From NCBI GenBank assembly GCA_949775045.1, contig OX459104.1:15993096-16057095 (forward strand): DNA of 64,000 bases, written 5' to 3'. Positions 54,201 to 64,000 of this stretch are shown piece after piece (positions within the stretch are counted from its first letter, which is position 1; each line of letters begins with the position of its first letter). Under the pieces are notes generated by a model. That model had not been told where the DNA came from. It was given only the letters and a program-made list of their open reading frames with translations, and searched no databases. A program made the position numbers and the translations under genes. This stretch comes from Metridium senile. Taxonomy: Eukaryota > Cnidaria > Anthozoa > Actiniaria > Metridiidae.

Positions 54201-56644
54201 TGAAGTCTATCTATCAATCAATAAATCTGACATGGTTAGAGTATCATTTATAAGGAAGAACCACCACAACGTACCAGCATTATCCTAAAGAAGGAAAATT
54301 TAGAAAAAACTTTCTGTCAACAAGTTGTTTTTCAAAAAATTATTACAACGTTCTACATGTGGTGACGTAGTTATCATTTGCTGAATTTCTACTAAAAAGC
54401 ACCTACAACAGGTTCCCATTTAAATCTGTACTTTCCCATTTAAATCTGTACTTATGCAAATTGTGTTGATGTGTGCTAAACACACAGATCAACCAATCAG
54501 AGAAGTTCACTTCAGAAATAATATACTCTGATTGGTTGATCTGTGTGTTTAGCACACATCAACACAATTTGCATAAGTACAGATTTAAATGGGAACCTGT
54601 TATACACACTAAAAAATGATTGGTGCATAGCCGATCTCAAGAAGGTTGACCATTTTGAGAATAATTAAGTGTTTTAGAATAATAATGTGACATGATTATT
54701 GCTATTTTGTTTTTATGCTATTTAATAGCTCAAATACCAAGCCAAGCATGAAAAAATGTTATTGCTTAATTAACCAACATTTGAATTGCCCTATTTCATT
54801 ATGATCGATCGATCGAGTTGTTCAGCACTTAATTGCCATTACAAATTTGGCTGGCCGTGGATATTTCGTATTGATCCACTTGTTGAATTCATTATGACGT
54901 CACAATGTGTTTTAGTGGGGGATAGAATTGCTGAAAACAATGATAATTTCAACTAAATCTTCTTTCTCTTTGAAAATTGAGCTTCACATTATCTAATTTT
55001 TATGTATGTTATGTGTCTGTTTATACTTTCATATTTATGGCATTTTGTTGTCATTTCTTTCCTCTCCGTCTTGAATATGCAATTTTACCATGTATTCTTG
55101 TATTGTTGTTATGAATCTGTCCCCCACTGGCGTCCATGATCCTTAGCGTTAGAACAATAGAATGTTTTGATGTGATGTCATAGTGAAATAGGACAATTGT
55201 GTCAGCCTGAATTGATGCTATCCCCGTGCAAATGTGCCTTTTGCTAGATAACATGAAACTACTTTTTTGTATAAATTTACCCTTTGCTTTTTGTAACAAG
55301 AACTAGTTCTCCTTTTGGGTTGAATCCAAACCCACTACCATCAGAAAATACTGCAACAGCTCTTAGTCCTTAAAAAGAACAGCAAACAAGTTTTAAAATA
55401 GGTTTTACAGCGCGACGCACCCTACCGTGGCCACCTAATTAAAGTTTTGTACAAGTTAACCAATCAGAAAACGAGAATTTGACCTTAATATAAAAGACAT
55501 GCCGAGTGTCAAACGGTAAAAACTTTGAAATGTTTAAAGCGAAGACAAGAGTCAAGTTTATAAGTGTCTGAAAAACCTCCAAGGATGTTTAAATTTGATA
55601 AGGTGTAGCAAATAATTTGAAAAGAGAAACTTTTGAACGCTAAGCTAACTTGTACAAAACTTTAATTGGGTGGCCACGGTAAGGTGCGTCAAGCTGTAAA
55701 AGATGAATGTTGGATCAATTATATAAACATTTAAAAATTGAAACTAGTGAGGAAACTAGTATAGGCTGCCTCGGTGTTTGATATAAACGATAGGTAATAG
55801 AATGAAATTTGTAACACTGTAAAAAATGCTGACTTAACTTTACTGATGTTTCGAGCTTTTATTTATAAATAGTGGTTGACAAAATTAATATGGAAAAAAA
55901 TACAATTAGTTTAAATAAACATATAATATTTAACTTATTGTATTTTTTCCATTGTCCACCACTATATATATTTCTCTCTTTGCACCATCATTTACTTGAT
56001 AATGTTGTCGCGATGACAACGAAACGCTGTAATTTGTATTCGCTAGTTTTCTTATTAAATTGTATATTAACCAAAGTTCTTCTGATTAGAGATTTAAAAT
56101 ATTATCATGGATATATATTTTGTTTTTATTAAGTTTAGCCTGTGTAAATTATCCTTTTGTCAAATAGTACAGGGAGGTTCTAGATAACATGAAACTGGTC
56201 TATTGCTTGAAATAAATTGAAATGCTGATGTCAGTAAACAAAATCTAAGGAGTTTTCAAGGAGTTTTCAAGGACCAAAAAGTAATTTTTAAGCACTTTTT
56301 GTGACAACTTTGAGATACTTTACGAAAATGTAAAAATGATGTACAATACTAGAATTTTTATTGAATTTGAATTTGAATTTTGACCCTACTTTAGCTAGAT
56401 TAAGGAGTTTTTAAGGAGTTTTTGCTGATTTTCTAAAATTCAAGGGCTTTTCAAGTGCCCTTAAAAACGTAAATCAAATCTAAGGAGTTTTCAAGGAGTT
56501 TAAGGAGTAGCACGAACCCTGATAACATTACATAATTATCCACTACATACCAACAAAAGATGACTGGCTGGACGTACTCCTTGTAATGGCAGTTCTCAAT
56601 GGTAAAGATTGTATTCTTCTTGCTAGTCTAGTAAATAATGCCAT
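51239..56644 (-). CDS. HAD-superfamily phosphatase (phosphoglycolate-phosphatase-like), probable mitochondrial
   Basis: Four coding exons: 56644-56551, 55368-55281, 53612-53448 and 52082-51239 (TAG). Together they make 1191 nt and 396 residues, with phases 1, 2, 2 matching. Residues 1-30 (MALFTRLARRIQSLPLRTAI..) look like a mitochondrial presequence. Residues 32-116 (AVAVFSDGSGFNPKGELVLV.., NHGNAVEALISECAENDEVE..) match no domain I know. From about residue 155 comes a full HAD domain. Motif I is VIFDKDGTLID (nucleophile Asp about 161), motif II is AVCTMDSRD, motif III is SKPKPAPD and motif IV is VVVGDTTADTGMGKSAG. A helical cap lies between I and II. It should hydrolyse a phosphometabolite; phosphoglycolate is the nearest family substrate but is not proven. 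An acceptor just before the ATG (near 56658) implies a 5' UTR exon further right. The joining of exons 1-3 to the HAD exon is inferred from phase and splice consensus. Confidence 0.8.
52170..52297. repeat. Tandem duplicate of the HAD exon 4 acceptor region
   Basis: GCTGACTGGTGGTTTGGTTT, ATACCACGGTATTAAACCTG, TTAGTAAGACAAACAGGGGA copies 52027-52120 (GCTGACTGGTGCCTTGGTTT.., TTAGTAAGATAAACAGGGGA), including the splice acceptor. The upstream copy has lost the open frame. Confidence 0.8.
52745..53240. repeat. 18-bp minisatellite CCACCACTAAAAGGGGGC decaying into A/G-rich repeats
   Basis: About six near-perfect 18-bp units at 52758-52858. Progressively diverged (ACACCA..AAAAGG, GTACCAAAAAGGG) motifs continue to 53240. 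In HAD intron 3. The apparent TTKRG-repeat protein is an artefact. Confidence 0.85.
53295..53375. mobile_element. Fragment of the 1745-1960 foldback family
   Basis: CTCACGGCCAGAATTTCATT, GAACTTCAACTCGCTTCCTC, AGAGTTTTCAAG, TTTTGCAGTCTACA. Right arm only. Confidence 0.6.
53786..54191. mobile_element. Foldback element with about 180-bp arms, HAD intron 2
   Basis: GAATAGGTCCTTTGCAGGTC, ATGTGACCTCACCTACCTT, CATCAGATGTTCCAAAATAA at the left is mirrored by CATTTTGGAACAGCTGATGG, AAGGTAGGCAGGGTCACATC, CTGCAAAGAACCTATT at the right. The centre is near GAGAGCAGGCCTTGCTCTCC. Confidence 0.85.
54407..54601. mobile_element. Foldback MITE family P, copy 2
   Basis: AACAGGTTCCCATTTAAATC to GATTTAAATGGGAACCTGTT, with the inner AAACACACAGATCAACCAAT and its inverse. 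195 bp; the right arm lacks one of the two CTGTACTTTCCC repeats. Confidence 0.9.
55405..55699. mobile_element. MITE family A, copy 3, HAD intron 1
   Basis: TTACAGCGCGACGCACCCTA to GGTGCGTCAAGCTGTAA, 295 bp, closely matching 12451-12746. Confidence 0.9.
55738..55870 (-). mobile_element. Penelope-type terminal repeat fragment, truncated ribozyme-like motif
   Basis: GAAACTAGTGAGGAAACTAG, TATAGGCTGCCTCGG, GATATAAACGATAGGTAATA, then CTTTACTGATGTTTCGAGCT, where it stops before the GATGA box. Confidence 0.65.
56231..56521. mobile_element. MITE family H, copy 3, left end lost
   Basis: Inverse orientation: TGCTGATGTCAGTAAACAAA, ATCTAAGGAGTTTTCAAGGA to AAGGAGTAGCACGAACCCTG. Lies 29 bp downstream of the exon 1 donor of the HAD gene, on that gene's strand. 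Confidence 0.8.
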
Positions 56645-56699
56645 GGCTGACTTTAACTCTGCAATAGAGAAATGATAACTTACACTAAATAAAAATCAG

Positions 56700-58770
56700 G
56701 AAATTTACAAGACAGTACACTAACTAGACCATTAATTCAATAGCGCTTTCCACAGATGATGTCACAATGATGCATTATGGGATTGAAATGTGGACTTGTA
56801 AGCCAAGCCCAAAATAAATACTAATATGCTGCAACAAGGTTTTTTGTCTTGCTGTTTCTAATTCATGGAAAAACTATGGTTTTTTGACTGATATTGATCT
56901 CCTTGGCCTTGTAATCAAAGCCTTTTTTTACAAAGTTTGTCCGCATTTCCATCCCACAAGGCTTTGCAATATCTAAATTTAGTAACCGTGAAAAATGGTA
57001 TAAATTTAATCCTTTTCAAGGCATAGGCCAGGAGGACACAAAGGGAAACCAAGTCCAATACGAGGTGTCCCCCCCCTCCCTACCAAAGTCAGATCTAATT
57101 TATACAAATTCATTCCCAATTTTTTTATTATTGAATTTATTCCCAAATTTTGTCTGTGCCATCTTGGAAATACAGTAATAATAACAATAATTGTCATTAT
57201 GTTTTTTGCATTATTACTATTCAATCTTATCTAGATCATAATTGTTTTTTATGGCAAAGGAAAAAAGGGAGGAATTGATGAAATGCCTTTAAGCTTATAC
57301 TGTTGTTATTCTTGACTAACGATTGATATTGAAAAACCTGTTTGACTGGAATACAAAACTGGTTTATCAAGAGCAAAATATAAGGAATGAATACATTTAA
57401 TTGCTATCCAATCACAATCGAGAATATGAACAATTTTTTTTGCTTAAAATGCTAATAATTTTCATTATTTGTGAACGGAATAGATCAAGATTGAATAAGA
57501 AACATCTTAGTCTATGAGAACCCTGTATAAGTTTGTTGTTTGATCTCAAAAAATATATATATTGACATTTGTTTTGGTGGAACCAGTTTCAGTTGTTGCA
57601 CTAGTACCGTAATTGATTTTATGTTAATACTAGTTTGTTTATTCTTATGATGTCTCGTGGGAATACAAAACAGGCTTTTCTGATCACAATATTAAATCCT
57701 ACATAACAATGAAGAAAGCTAAACTTATATTACATATATAAGATGATTTTTCTTTCAAAACATGCAATTCATAAAATATTAGGTATATTATTATAAAAAT
57801 GACTTTTCAGTTTTGAAATATAAAAAGGAATTTTCTTTTTTCCATTACAGCTAAAATTAGGACATTTTCATGTTTGTTTTGCAAAACTTTTGTGTTTGTT
57901 TTTACAAAACTTTATGGCACAAAATTGGAACAGAAACATCGTTTTGAAATCAATTTAGAGAAAACATTTTCGAAATTTATTGAGGACCTCATGCAATGTT
58001 TTTAAAAGCGTTCGATTTTAATACACAGTGTGGTGAATATGCATAACATCACAGGATAACATGTACTTTATAATTAAATCGTACATTTTGTTTATAGATA
58101 ACAAATTTGTAAACTGAATTTATATAATTTTGATCGAAAATTTCTACGCAAACTGAATATGGCTTCTTACTTAATGCGAAGGTAGTAAGTTTTACACTGG
58201 AAATAACAGGGGGGGAAAATCTTACAACGAACAAAAAGGTCAAAATTTATACATGACGAATTCGAGTTGTTGGCAAGACGGCCGACCTCATATTTGTCAA
58301 ACAAATTTATAAATTAATCTTATATTTAAAATACCTAATTTTCGGAATTATACAGTATATTATGTCTTAAACTACAGCCAATTAAGTCATTCAAATTATT
58401 GTGATAAGTTTTAAAGACAGCAATATAAAAGACGAGGAAAAATTGAACTCAACGGACGGAATTTAAAGTTTGCTCTTTACGAGCGCCAAAAATTTTCGGA
58501 ATTTTCCTCGAATTTTAATCGAATCTGCTTCGATTTTTCGCAGTAAAAGCAAGAAATAAACTCAACTGAAGACAACCTACCTTTTAAATCTCTAATAAAG
58601 AAAGAAAAGCCACAAAGTGTAGAGCTAGAACGATGTTTCTTCGCTGATATTGGAAAATTATTGAACGACTTCCACCATTACGACTCTGACGATCTTGTGA
58701 CGCAACCAGTATTTATAGTAATACCACGTGATGTACGTCATTCACAATTTTTTCCGTGGACTTTGACCCC
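56700..58770. other. AT-rich region with no recognisable gene
   Basis: Only short chance ORFs and no strong repeat. A 5' UTR exon of the HAD gene must lie in this direction but cannot be placed. Confidence 0.5.
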
Positions 58771-58774
58771 TTTA

Positions 58775-59097
58775 CCACAGGAAACCCATTGCATCTGGGC
58801 GAACTTAAACATTTTGAGAGTGAGCTTCTTCTTGAGTAAAAAAATCCTTCAAATTTCGTTATGAAATGGATACCATTGATTGTGAATTATTTAGGTTGTC
58901 TAAAAGAAGAAGTGATTATGAGTTTTAGATTTTGAATGATATACGACTCGCACAATTTCATGTTTCATAAAAAATAATTATATAACACTATTTCGTTTTC
59001 ACACTTTCCTTTTCTATTTCTTCCTTCCCTTTTATTTAACAATTATTCCTGCACTTTTTTGCAGTTTTAAAAAAAACAAAGCTTGGGCTTCCTGTGG
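58775..59097. promoter_or_regulatory. Divergent pair of TTCCTGTGG-type boxes between HAD and SLC49A4 genes
   Basis: CCACAGGAAACCC at 58775-58787 (pointing towards the HAD gene on -) and TTGGGCTTCCTGTGG at 59083-59097 (pointing towards the transporter on +). A third box GGGATCCCTGTGG is at 59121. The same motif occurs near four other gene starts. Promoter role inferred from position. Confidence 0.45.
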
Positions 59098-59550
59098 TCT
59101 GTTTTGGTTCTCAAACTAGCGGGATCCCTGTGGTATCTTCTGATATTTAGAAATCAGAGAAATCGTATCGTACCAGTCGCCTTACCTGCCGTCGTGTCTT
59201 CATTGAAAAATGTAATATTAAACCGCGAATAAACTCAACAAGGTTTGTATTAAAATCCTGAATACATAACCTATTCATAACAATCGAAACTCGAAAAGAA
59301 AATATTAACTTTAAGCGCTGAAATTTGACCTCTTGCTTTCACAACTGTGTCGTGTTGATTTTCGATTGTCGAAGCATTTCAACTGAGCTCAAATGTTTAA
59401 AAAGCTATATTTAATTATATGTCGGTGTCATATTTAACAGTTCTTTCTTTGGTTGTATTTTAGAACAATTACTGTTTCTTCAAATAACAAAGGCATGGTT
59501 TGATATTGCTGTAATTTGACTCAAAATTTCATCCTTCTTTTTTCACAAAT

Positions 59551-62500
59551 ATGTCTGCTAGAATGACTACTCGAAGCGAGGGCAATGGTGGCGAGACCTC
59601 AGCACTACTTGATCCAACAGCCTCAATTTCTTCCATTAGAGACGACGATGAAGAACCAATAGCTAGCGAAAACAAGTACAAAGTGTATCCTCAAAGATGG
59701 TACATGTTAATTTTGTTTACGCTGTTTAATGCGACGGGAAATTTGTTATGGAATACATGGCCGCCAGTCCAAGAAACGTGCCAGTTGGTGTTTGGATGGA
59801 CCAAGACGAATGTCCTTGTGATTGGAGCTCTACAAGCCGTTGGAACAATCCTAAGTGTTGTGCCATCTTCTTGGTTTATCGATACAAAAGGTATTTTATT
59901 TCTTGCTCTTTTATTTATAAGCGATTTTCTTGAGTGATTTCTCGAAATGGGGTCACCCACAAAGTGACGCTTATTTCAAATTATCATTGATTTCTCCGAA
60001 GAAAGATGAACCTTCGAAATATCGATAGGTAATATAATGAAATTTTTAACACCCTGAAAAATGTTGTCTTAACTTTACTGACGTTTCGAGCTTTAGCCCT
60101 TCGTCGGAGTAAAAATCGAAATATCAGTAATCAATTTCCATTTTTTTGTTATTAATTAACTTAATTGTTATAATTTAAATAATATTTTATTGTTTTCAAA
60201 ATATTTTTCACTTTATTTGTATGTATACAATCTTTAAAAGTTGAAATGGTTTGTTTCGAAGGATGATATCAAATTTGTTTGATACTTTTTCTATAAGAAT
60301 CAGGTCATTTTCCACTTTGCTTAACATCCATTCATGCATAAATTCTGATTCTTAGTTAAATCAAAATAATATATATCAGAATCGACTAAACCTTTGAAAA
60401 TAAAATATATAAATTTATTATATAAACTTCAGTGAAATATCAGGTGATCGCCGGCGCGAAAAAGTGATATCTTCACATTGTGAAAATAACATGTTACCAT
60501 GGATACTCATTTTTAAGAATTTTTGATGCATATCTTGATAAAACTTTTGCTATTTCATTTGTCATGAGTTTATATAATAAATAGTACATTACATGGGCAC
60601 TTAGCCTGTGTTACAGCCGGAATTTTTCTCTTGAAAGTCCGTCTGTGAATCAGCGCAATGAACTGTGTTCTGGCCCCCAGCGAACTACACGATTATATAT
60701 ACTAGATGCTGATTGGCTTTCAATGATGCTCTTCCTTACACGAACTCTTATTGGACAATTCAACATAACCAGAATTATTGAATTGTCCAATGAGAGTTTG
60801 TGTAAGAAAGAGCATCATCGAAAGCCAATCAGCATCTAGTATATATAATCGTGTAGTTCGCTGGGGGCCAGAACACGGTTCGTTGCGCTGATTCACAGAC
60901 GGACTTTCGAGAGAAAAATTCCGGCTGTAACACAGGCTAATGGGCACTAGGAGTTACGGATTCTATCTTCTCATATTCAAATGATATCTCACTCGTGAGA
61001 TATTAATTGAACACTGAAGATAAAATCCATATCTCTGCTCTATATACACCTAATTGCAAGAACATTGTCCTGACTTTTGTAATTTAGTAGGAAAGGAATT
61101 AATTAAAAAAATAAAAGAAGATCACTCAAGCTGAACTCTTTCTTTTGATATTCCTCTGTTGCTAATACTAATGTTCTTTATTTACATGACAACATTCTTG
61201 CGAGCAGGTGTATGCAAACATAGCAAAATACAAAAACAAAAGGGAAATGGTTACTACTGCAAAAAAGGAGAGATTTTTAGTGGTTTTGAAACAGTAAAGT
61301 TCACTAGTGTATCTTATTGAACTAGGCAGTGAGTTCCAGAGTGAAGGAGCTGCAAATTTGAAGGAACGTTGACCATAATATTTGAGATGATAGGATTTAG
61401 AGGTTAGAAGCAAATGTGAGGATGATCAGAGATTTCCTGTAGGTTTATAATGAGTGATGAGTTCTTGTATAACCAGGTGTGAGACCATAATGTGGTTTGA
61501 ATGTTAATAAAATACTTATAACAGGTTCCCATTTAAATCTGTACTTTCCCATTTAAATCTGTACTTATGCAAATTTTGTTGATGTATGCTAAACACACAG
61601 ATCAACCAATCAGAGAAGTTCACTTCAGAAATAATATACTCTGATTGGTTGATCTGTGTGTTTAGCACACATCAACACAATTTGCATAAGTACAGATTTA
61701 AATGGGAAAGTACAGATTTAAATGAGAACCTGTTTTATATTAACTTCATTCTATAAGCAACAACAAGCCAGTGTACACCTTATTGCAATAGCTTTGTCAT
61801 ACAAAAAAGAAAATTACAAAATAGGAATTAAATAAAAGACAAAAGCAGATCACTCAAGCTGAACTTGTTCTTTTGTCTTTTAATTAATTCCTATTTTGTA
61901 ATTTTCTTTTTTATATGACAATGATATTGCAATTAGGAGTAAATCAATGAGTACAGGAGTGATATGGTCATAATTCCATCATCACCACTTTCATCAAACA
62001 ATATAAATATTTCACACATCTTCTTATGTTTTCAGGGCTCCGAGTTGCTGTAATTTCATCATTAGCACTCCAAGTTGTTGGTGTCGTCTGTGAGGTTATC
62101 CCTTTTCGCCCATACCAAGTACGAACCATATTCATAACCATCGGTGAATTCATCATCGCTGTTGCCGTCCCTGCAGTACAAAATGTCGGTGTGGTCGTTC
62201 TATCAGCAACTTGGTTTCCACAGAATGAAAGAATGACTGCAACAGCCATTGCAACTTTGGGTTCATATCTTGGCTCGGCAAGTAGCTACGTCATGGGACC
62301 TTACATTGTCCCTGACGTTGGCCATGGCAATGTAACTTACCGACAAGGTGAAAAAATAGACATTGATTTACTCCGTAACTTGACATCACAAAAACGCATT
62401 GAATTCCTAGAGAGTAAGATCAATGAGTACATTCTTGCCGAGTGTGTTATTCTAGGCATTTTATTCTTCGCCGCTTTGATTTACTTCCCTGCGAAGCCTC

Positions 62501-62744
62501 CAAGTCCGCCCTGTAAGTCTTCTTCGATGGAGCGTTTGGACTTTAGAGTTGGTGCAAAAACGTTGCTTCAGAATCGTCATTTCTGGTTGCTTTTGGTTGT
62601 ATTTGGGTTCAGCAATGGTATTAACTGGGGATGGTCTAGTGTTCAGGATTTGATTTTCTCTCATGTTGGGATTAGCCAGAAGGCGGCTGGATGGCTTGGC
62701 TTTTCAGCAAACATCGCATCTCTTGTTGCTATTGTCTTCTCTTG
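59551..62744 (+). CDS. SLC49A4/DIRC2-like major-facilitator transporter, first two exons
   Basis: Exons are 59551-59890 and 62036-62744; the donor at 62745 has phase 2 and the gene continues past the window. The 349 residues seen include a cytosolic N-terminus with a lysosomal dileucine signal (ETSALLDP), then KVYPQRWYMLILFTLFNATG. NLLWNTWPPVQETCQLVFGW and SSWFIDTKGLRVAVISSL (MFS loop 2-3 region) follow, then SATWFPQNERMTATAIATLG, LGSASSYVMGPYIVPDV and FWLLLVVFGFSNGINWGWSS. The WPPVQ and TWFPxxERxTATAIA motifs point to SLC49A4 (DIRC2, reported as a lysosomal pyridoxine exporter) rather than FLVCR1/2. About seven membrane segments are in the window. Intron 1 carries at least six mobile elements. 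Confidence 0.85.
59998..60118 (-). ncRNA. Penelope-type terminal repeat with hammerhead-like motif, copy 2
   Basis: On - it reads ACTCCGACGAAGGGCTAAAG, CTCGAAACGTCAGTAAAG, then the GATATT..TATTACCTATCG segment. It matches 41700-41800, with GACGA instead of GATGA in the core. Activity unlikely. Confidence 0.4.
60430..61045. mobile_element. Repeat family J, copy 3, split by a later insertion
   Basis: ATCTTCACATTGTGAAAATA, AATAGTACATTACATGG on the left continue after the 60602-60939 insertion with GGATTCTATCTTCTCATATT, GATAAAATCCATATCTCTGC. Confidence 0.55.
60602..60939. mobile_element. 338-bp foldback element with 9-bp target duplication
   Basis: TAGCCTGTGTTACAGCCGGA, TTTTTCTCTTGAAAGTCCGT at the left and the inverse at the right form about 155-bp arms. 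ATGGGCACT flanks both sides (60593-60601 and 60940-60948). A 9-bp duplication suits Mutator-like elements. The arms contain GATGCTGATTGGCTTTC (CCAAT box inverse) and TATATATACTAG. Confidence 0.9.
61046..61210. mobile_element. MITE family E, copy 2 (diverged)
   Basis: ACACCTAATTGCAAGAACAT, AGGAATTAATTAAAA to ATGACAACATTCTTGCGAGC, AGGTGTA. Confidence 0.7.
61215..61440 (-). mobile_element. LINE fragment, C-terminal tail of ORF2
   Basis: The - strand translation has YGQRSFKFAAPSLWNSLPSS, then IRYTSELYCFKTTKNLSFF. This is the conserved tail after the reverse transcriptase of CR1/L2-type LINEs. Severely 5'-truncated, in SLC49A4 intron 1. Confidence 0.75.
61520..61734. mobile_element. Foldback MITE family P, copy 3
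   Basis: AACAGGTTCCCATTTAAATC to GATTTAAATGAGAACCTGTT, 215 bp, both CTGTACTTTCCC repeats kept on each arm. Loop orientation as in copy 2. Confidence 0.9.
61775..61940. mobile_element. MITE family E, copy 3
   Basis: ACACCTTATTGCAATAGCTT, AAGAAAATTACAAAATAGG, mirrored to ATATGACAATGATATTGCAA, TTAGGAGTA. Confidence 0.85.
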
Positions 62745-62769
62745 GTAAGAACATTGTTTGGCATTGATT

Positions 62770-64000
62770 GTCATCATCATAAGAAATTATTCAGATCAGC
62801 AATATTATAATGATTGTCATCAATGTTATCATTATCATCATCATCATCGTTATTATTATTATTATCATCATCATCATTATCATCATAACTATTATCATCA
62901 GCATCAAAAATATTATTATCATTACTCTCAGCATTACTATACTACCATCACCACCACTATCATCATCATCATCACCACCACCACTATCATCATCATCATC
63001 ACCACCACCACTATCATCATCATCATCATCACCACCACCACTATTATTATCATCATCATCACCACCACCACTATCATCATCATCATCACCACCACCACTA
63101 TCATCATCATCATCATCACCACCACTATCATCATCATCACCACCACCACCACCACTATCATCATCATCACCATCACCACCACTATCATCATCATCATCAC
63201 CACCACCACTATCATCATCATCATCAACACCACCACTATCATCATCATCATCACCACCACCACTATCATCATCATCACCACCACCACCACTATTATTATC
63301 ATCATATTCCCAAAGCCACTATCATCACAATCGTCATCATCATAATCCAACCATCACTACTATCATCATCACCATCATTATCATCATCACTTTTATCAAC
63401 ACCACCACCACTATCATCATCTTAATCCCACCGCCACCACTATGATCACTTCCATCACCATCATTATTATCATCACCACCACAATCATCATCATTATCCC
63501 ACCATTACCAACATCATCAAAATAATATCACCATCACCACCACTACCACCATCACCACCACCATAATCCCATCACCACCACCATAATCCCACCACCACCA
63601 CCATAATCCCACCACCACCACCATAATCCCACCACCACCACCATCAACACCACCATTATCACCACCATTATCACCATCATCATAATCCCACCACCACCAC
63701 CACCATAATACCACTACTACTACTACTACTACCACTGCCATCTTCACCACCATAATCCCACCATTACCACCATCATGACCACCACCATAATCCCACCACC
63801 ACCACCATCATGACCACCACCATCACCACCATTATCACCATCATCATAATCTCACCACCACCACCATAATACCACTACTACTACTACCACTGCCATCTTC
63901 ACCACCATAATCCCATCATGACCACCACCATAATACCACCACCACCACCACCACCACCATCAGCAGCAGCACCATCATCATAATCTCACCACCACCACCA
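62770..64000. repeat. CAT/CAC trinucleotide array, SLC49A4 intron 2
   Basis: CATCATCATCACCACCACCACTAT units of 24-30 bp repeat from 62945 to 63295. CCACCACCACCATAATCC units follow to the window end. Long Ser/Pro/Ile/Met/Val ORFs here are artefacts. Confidence 0.95.

Overview
The window is animal nuclear DNA, not prokaryotic. Every real gene found is split by GT-AG introns, intergenic and intronic DNA is AT-rich, and simple repeats and short inverted-repeat elements fill most introns. A tRNA-derived SINE-like head, Penelope-like retroelement remnants and many MITE families suit an invertebrate. A cnidarian, perhaps an anthozoan, is my guess from the repeat flavour; no marker here proves it. 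All exon models were built by hand from ORF fragments, splice consensus, reading phase and homology remembered from the families, with no alignment or database search.

Layout. 1-2640: degenerate satellite, then the last three exons of a muscle LIM / cysteine-glycine-rich protein (CSRP/MLP) gene on +. 2991-10728 (-) and 10809-20887 (+): two complete 13-exon branched-chain aminotransferase (BCAT) genes arranged head to head. Their start codons are 80 bp apart, all exon lengths are identical, and several intron microsatellites sit at mirrored positions. 20897-22073: a decayed antisense fragment of the neighbouring gene, then that gene, an intronless 261-codon ORF of unknown function. 22.1-24.9 kb: nested inverted-repeat elements. 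24885-31144 (-): a DRAM-family (autophagy modulator) membrane protein gene in 7 coding exons. 31737-33329: a 1.6-kb element with terminal inverted repeats and TA flanks. 34372-49383 (+): a complete 13-exon TANGO6 gene. Intron 4 of TANGO6 carries an opposite-strand intronless gene with two GRF-type zinc fingers and a 1-kb satellite. 51239-56644 (-): a 4-exon HAD-superfamily phosphatase gene with a probable mitochondrial presequence. 59551-62744 (+): the first two exons of an SLC49A4/DIRC2-like major-facilitator transporter, followed by intronic CAT/CAC repeat to the window end.

These are mostly housekeeping genes with no evident shared pathway: amino-acid catabolism (BCAT), autophagy/lysosome (DRAM, SLC49A4), Golgi/nuclear import (TANGO6), metabolite phosphatase (HAD) and muscle cytoskeleton (CSRP). 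The main points of interest are the BCAT inverted duplication with its tiny shared promoter; a recurring TTGGGCTTCCTGTGG-like element near several gene starts; the antisense pseudogene fragment in the BCAT copy-2 3' flank; a coding minisatellite of CRE palindromes in TANGO6; and mobile elements whose target duplications or paralogous empty site can be read directly.
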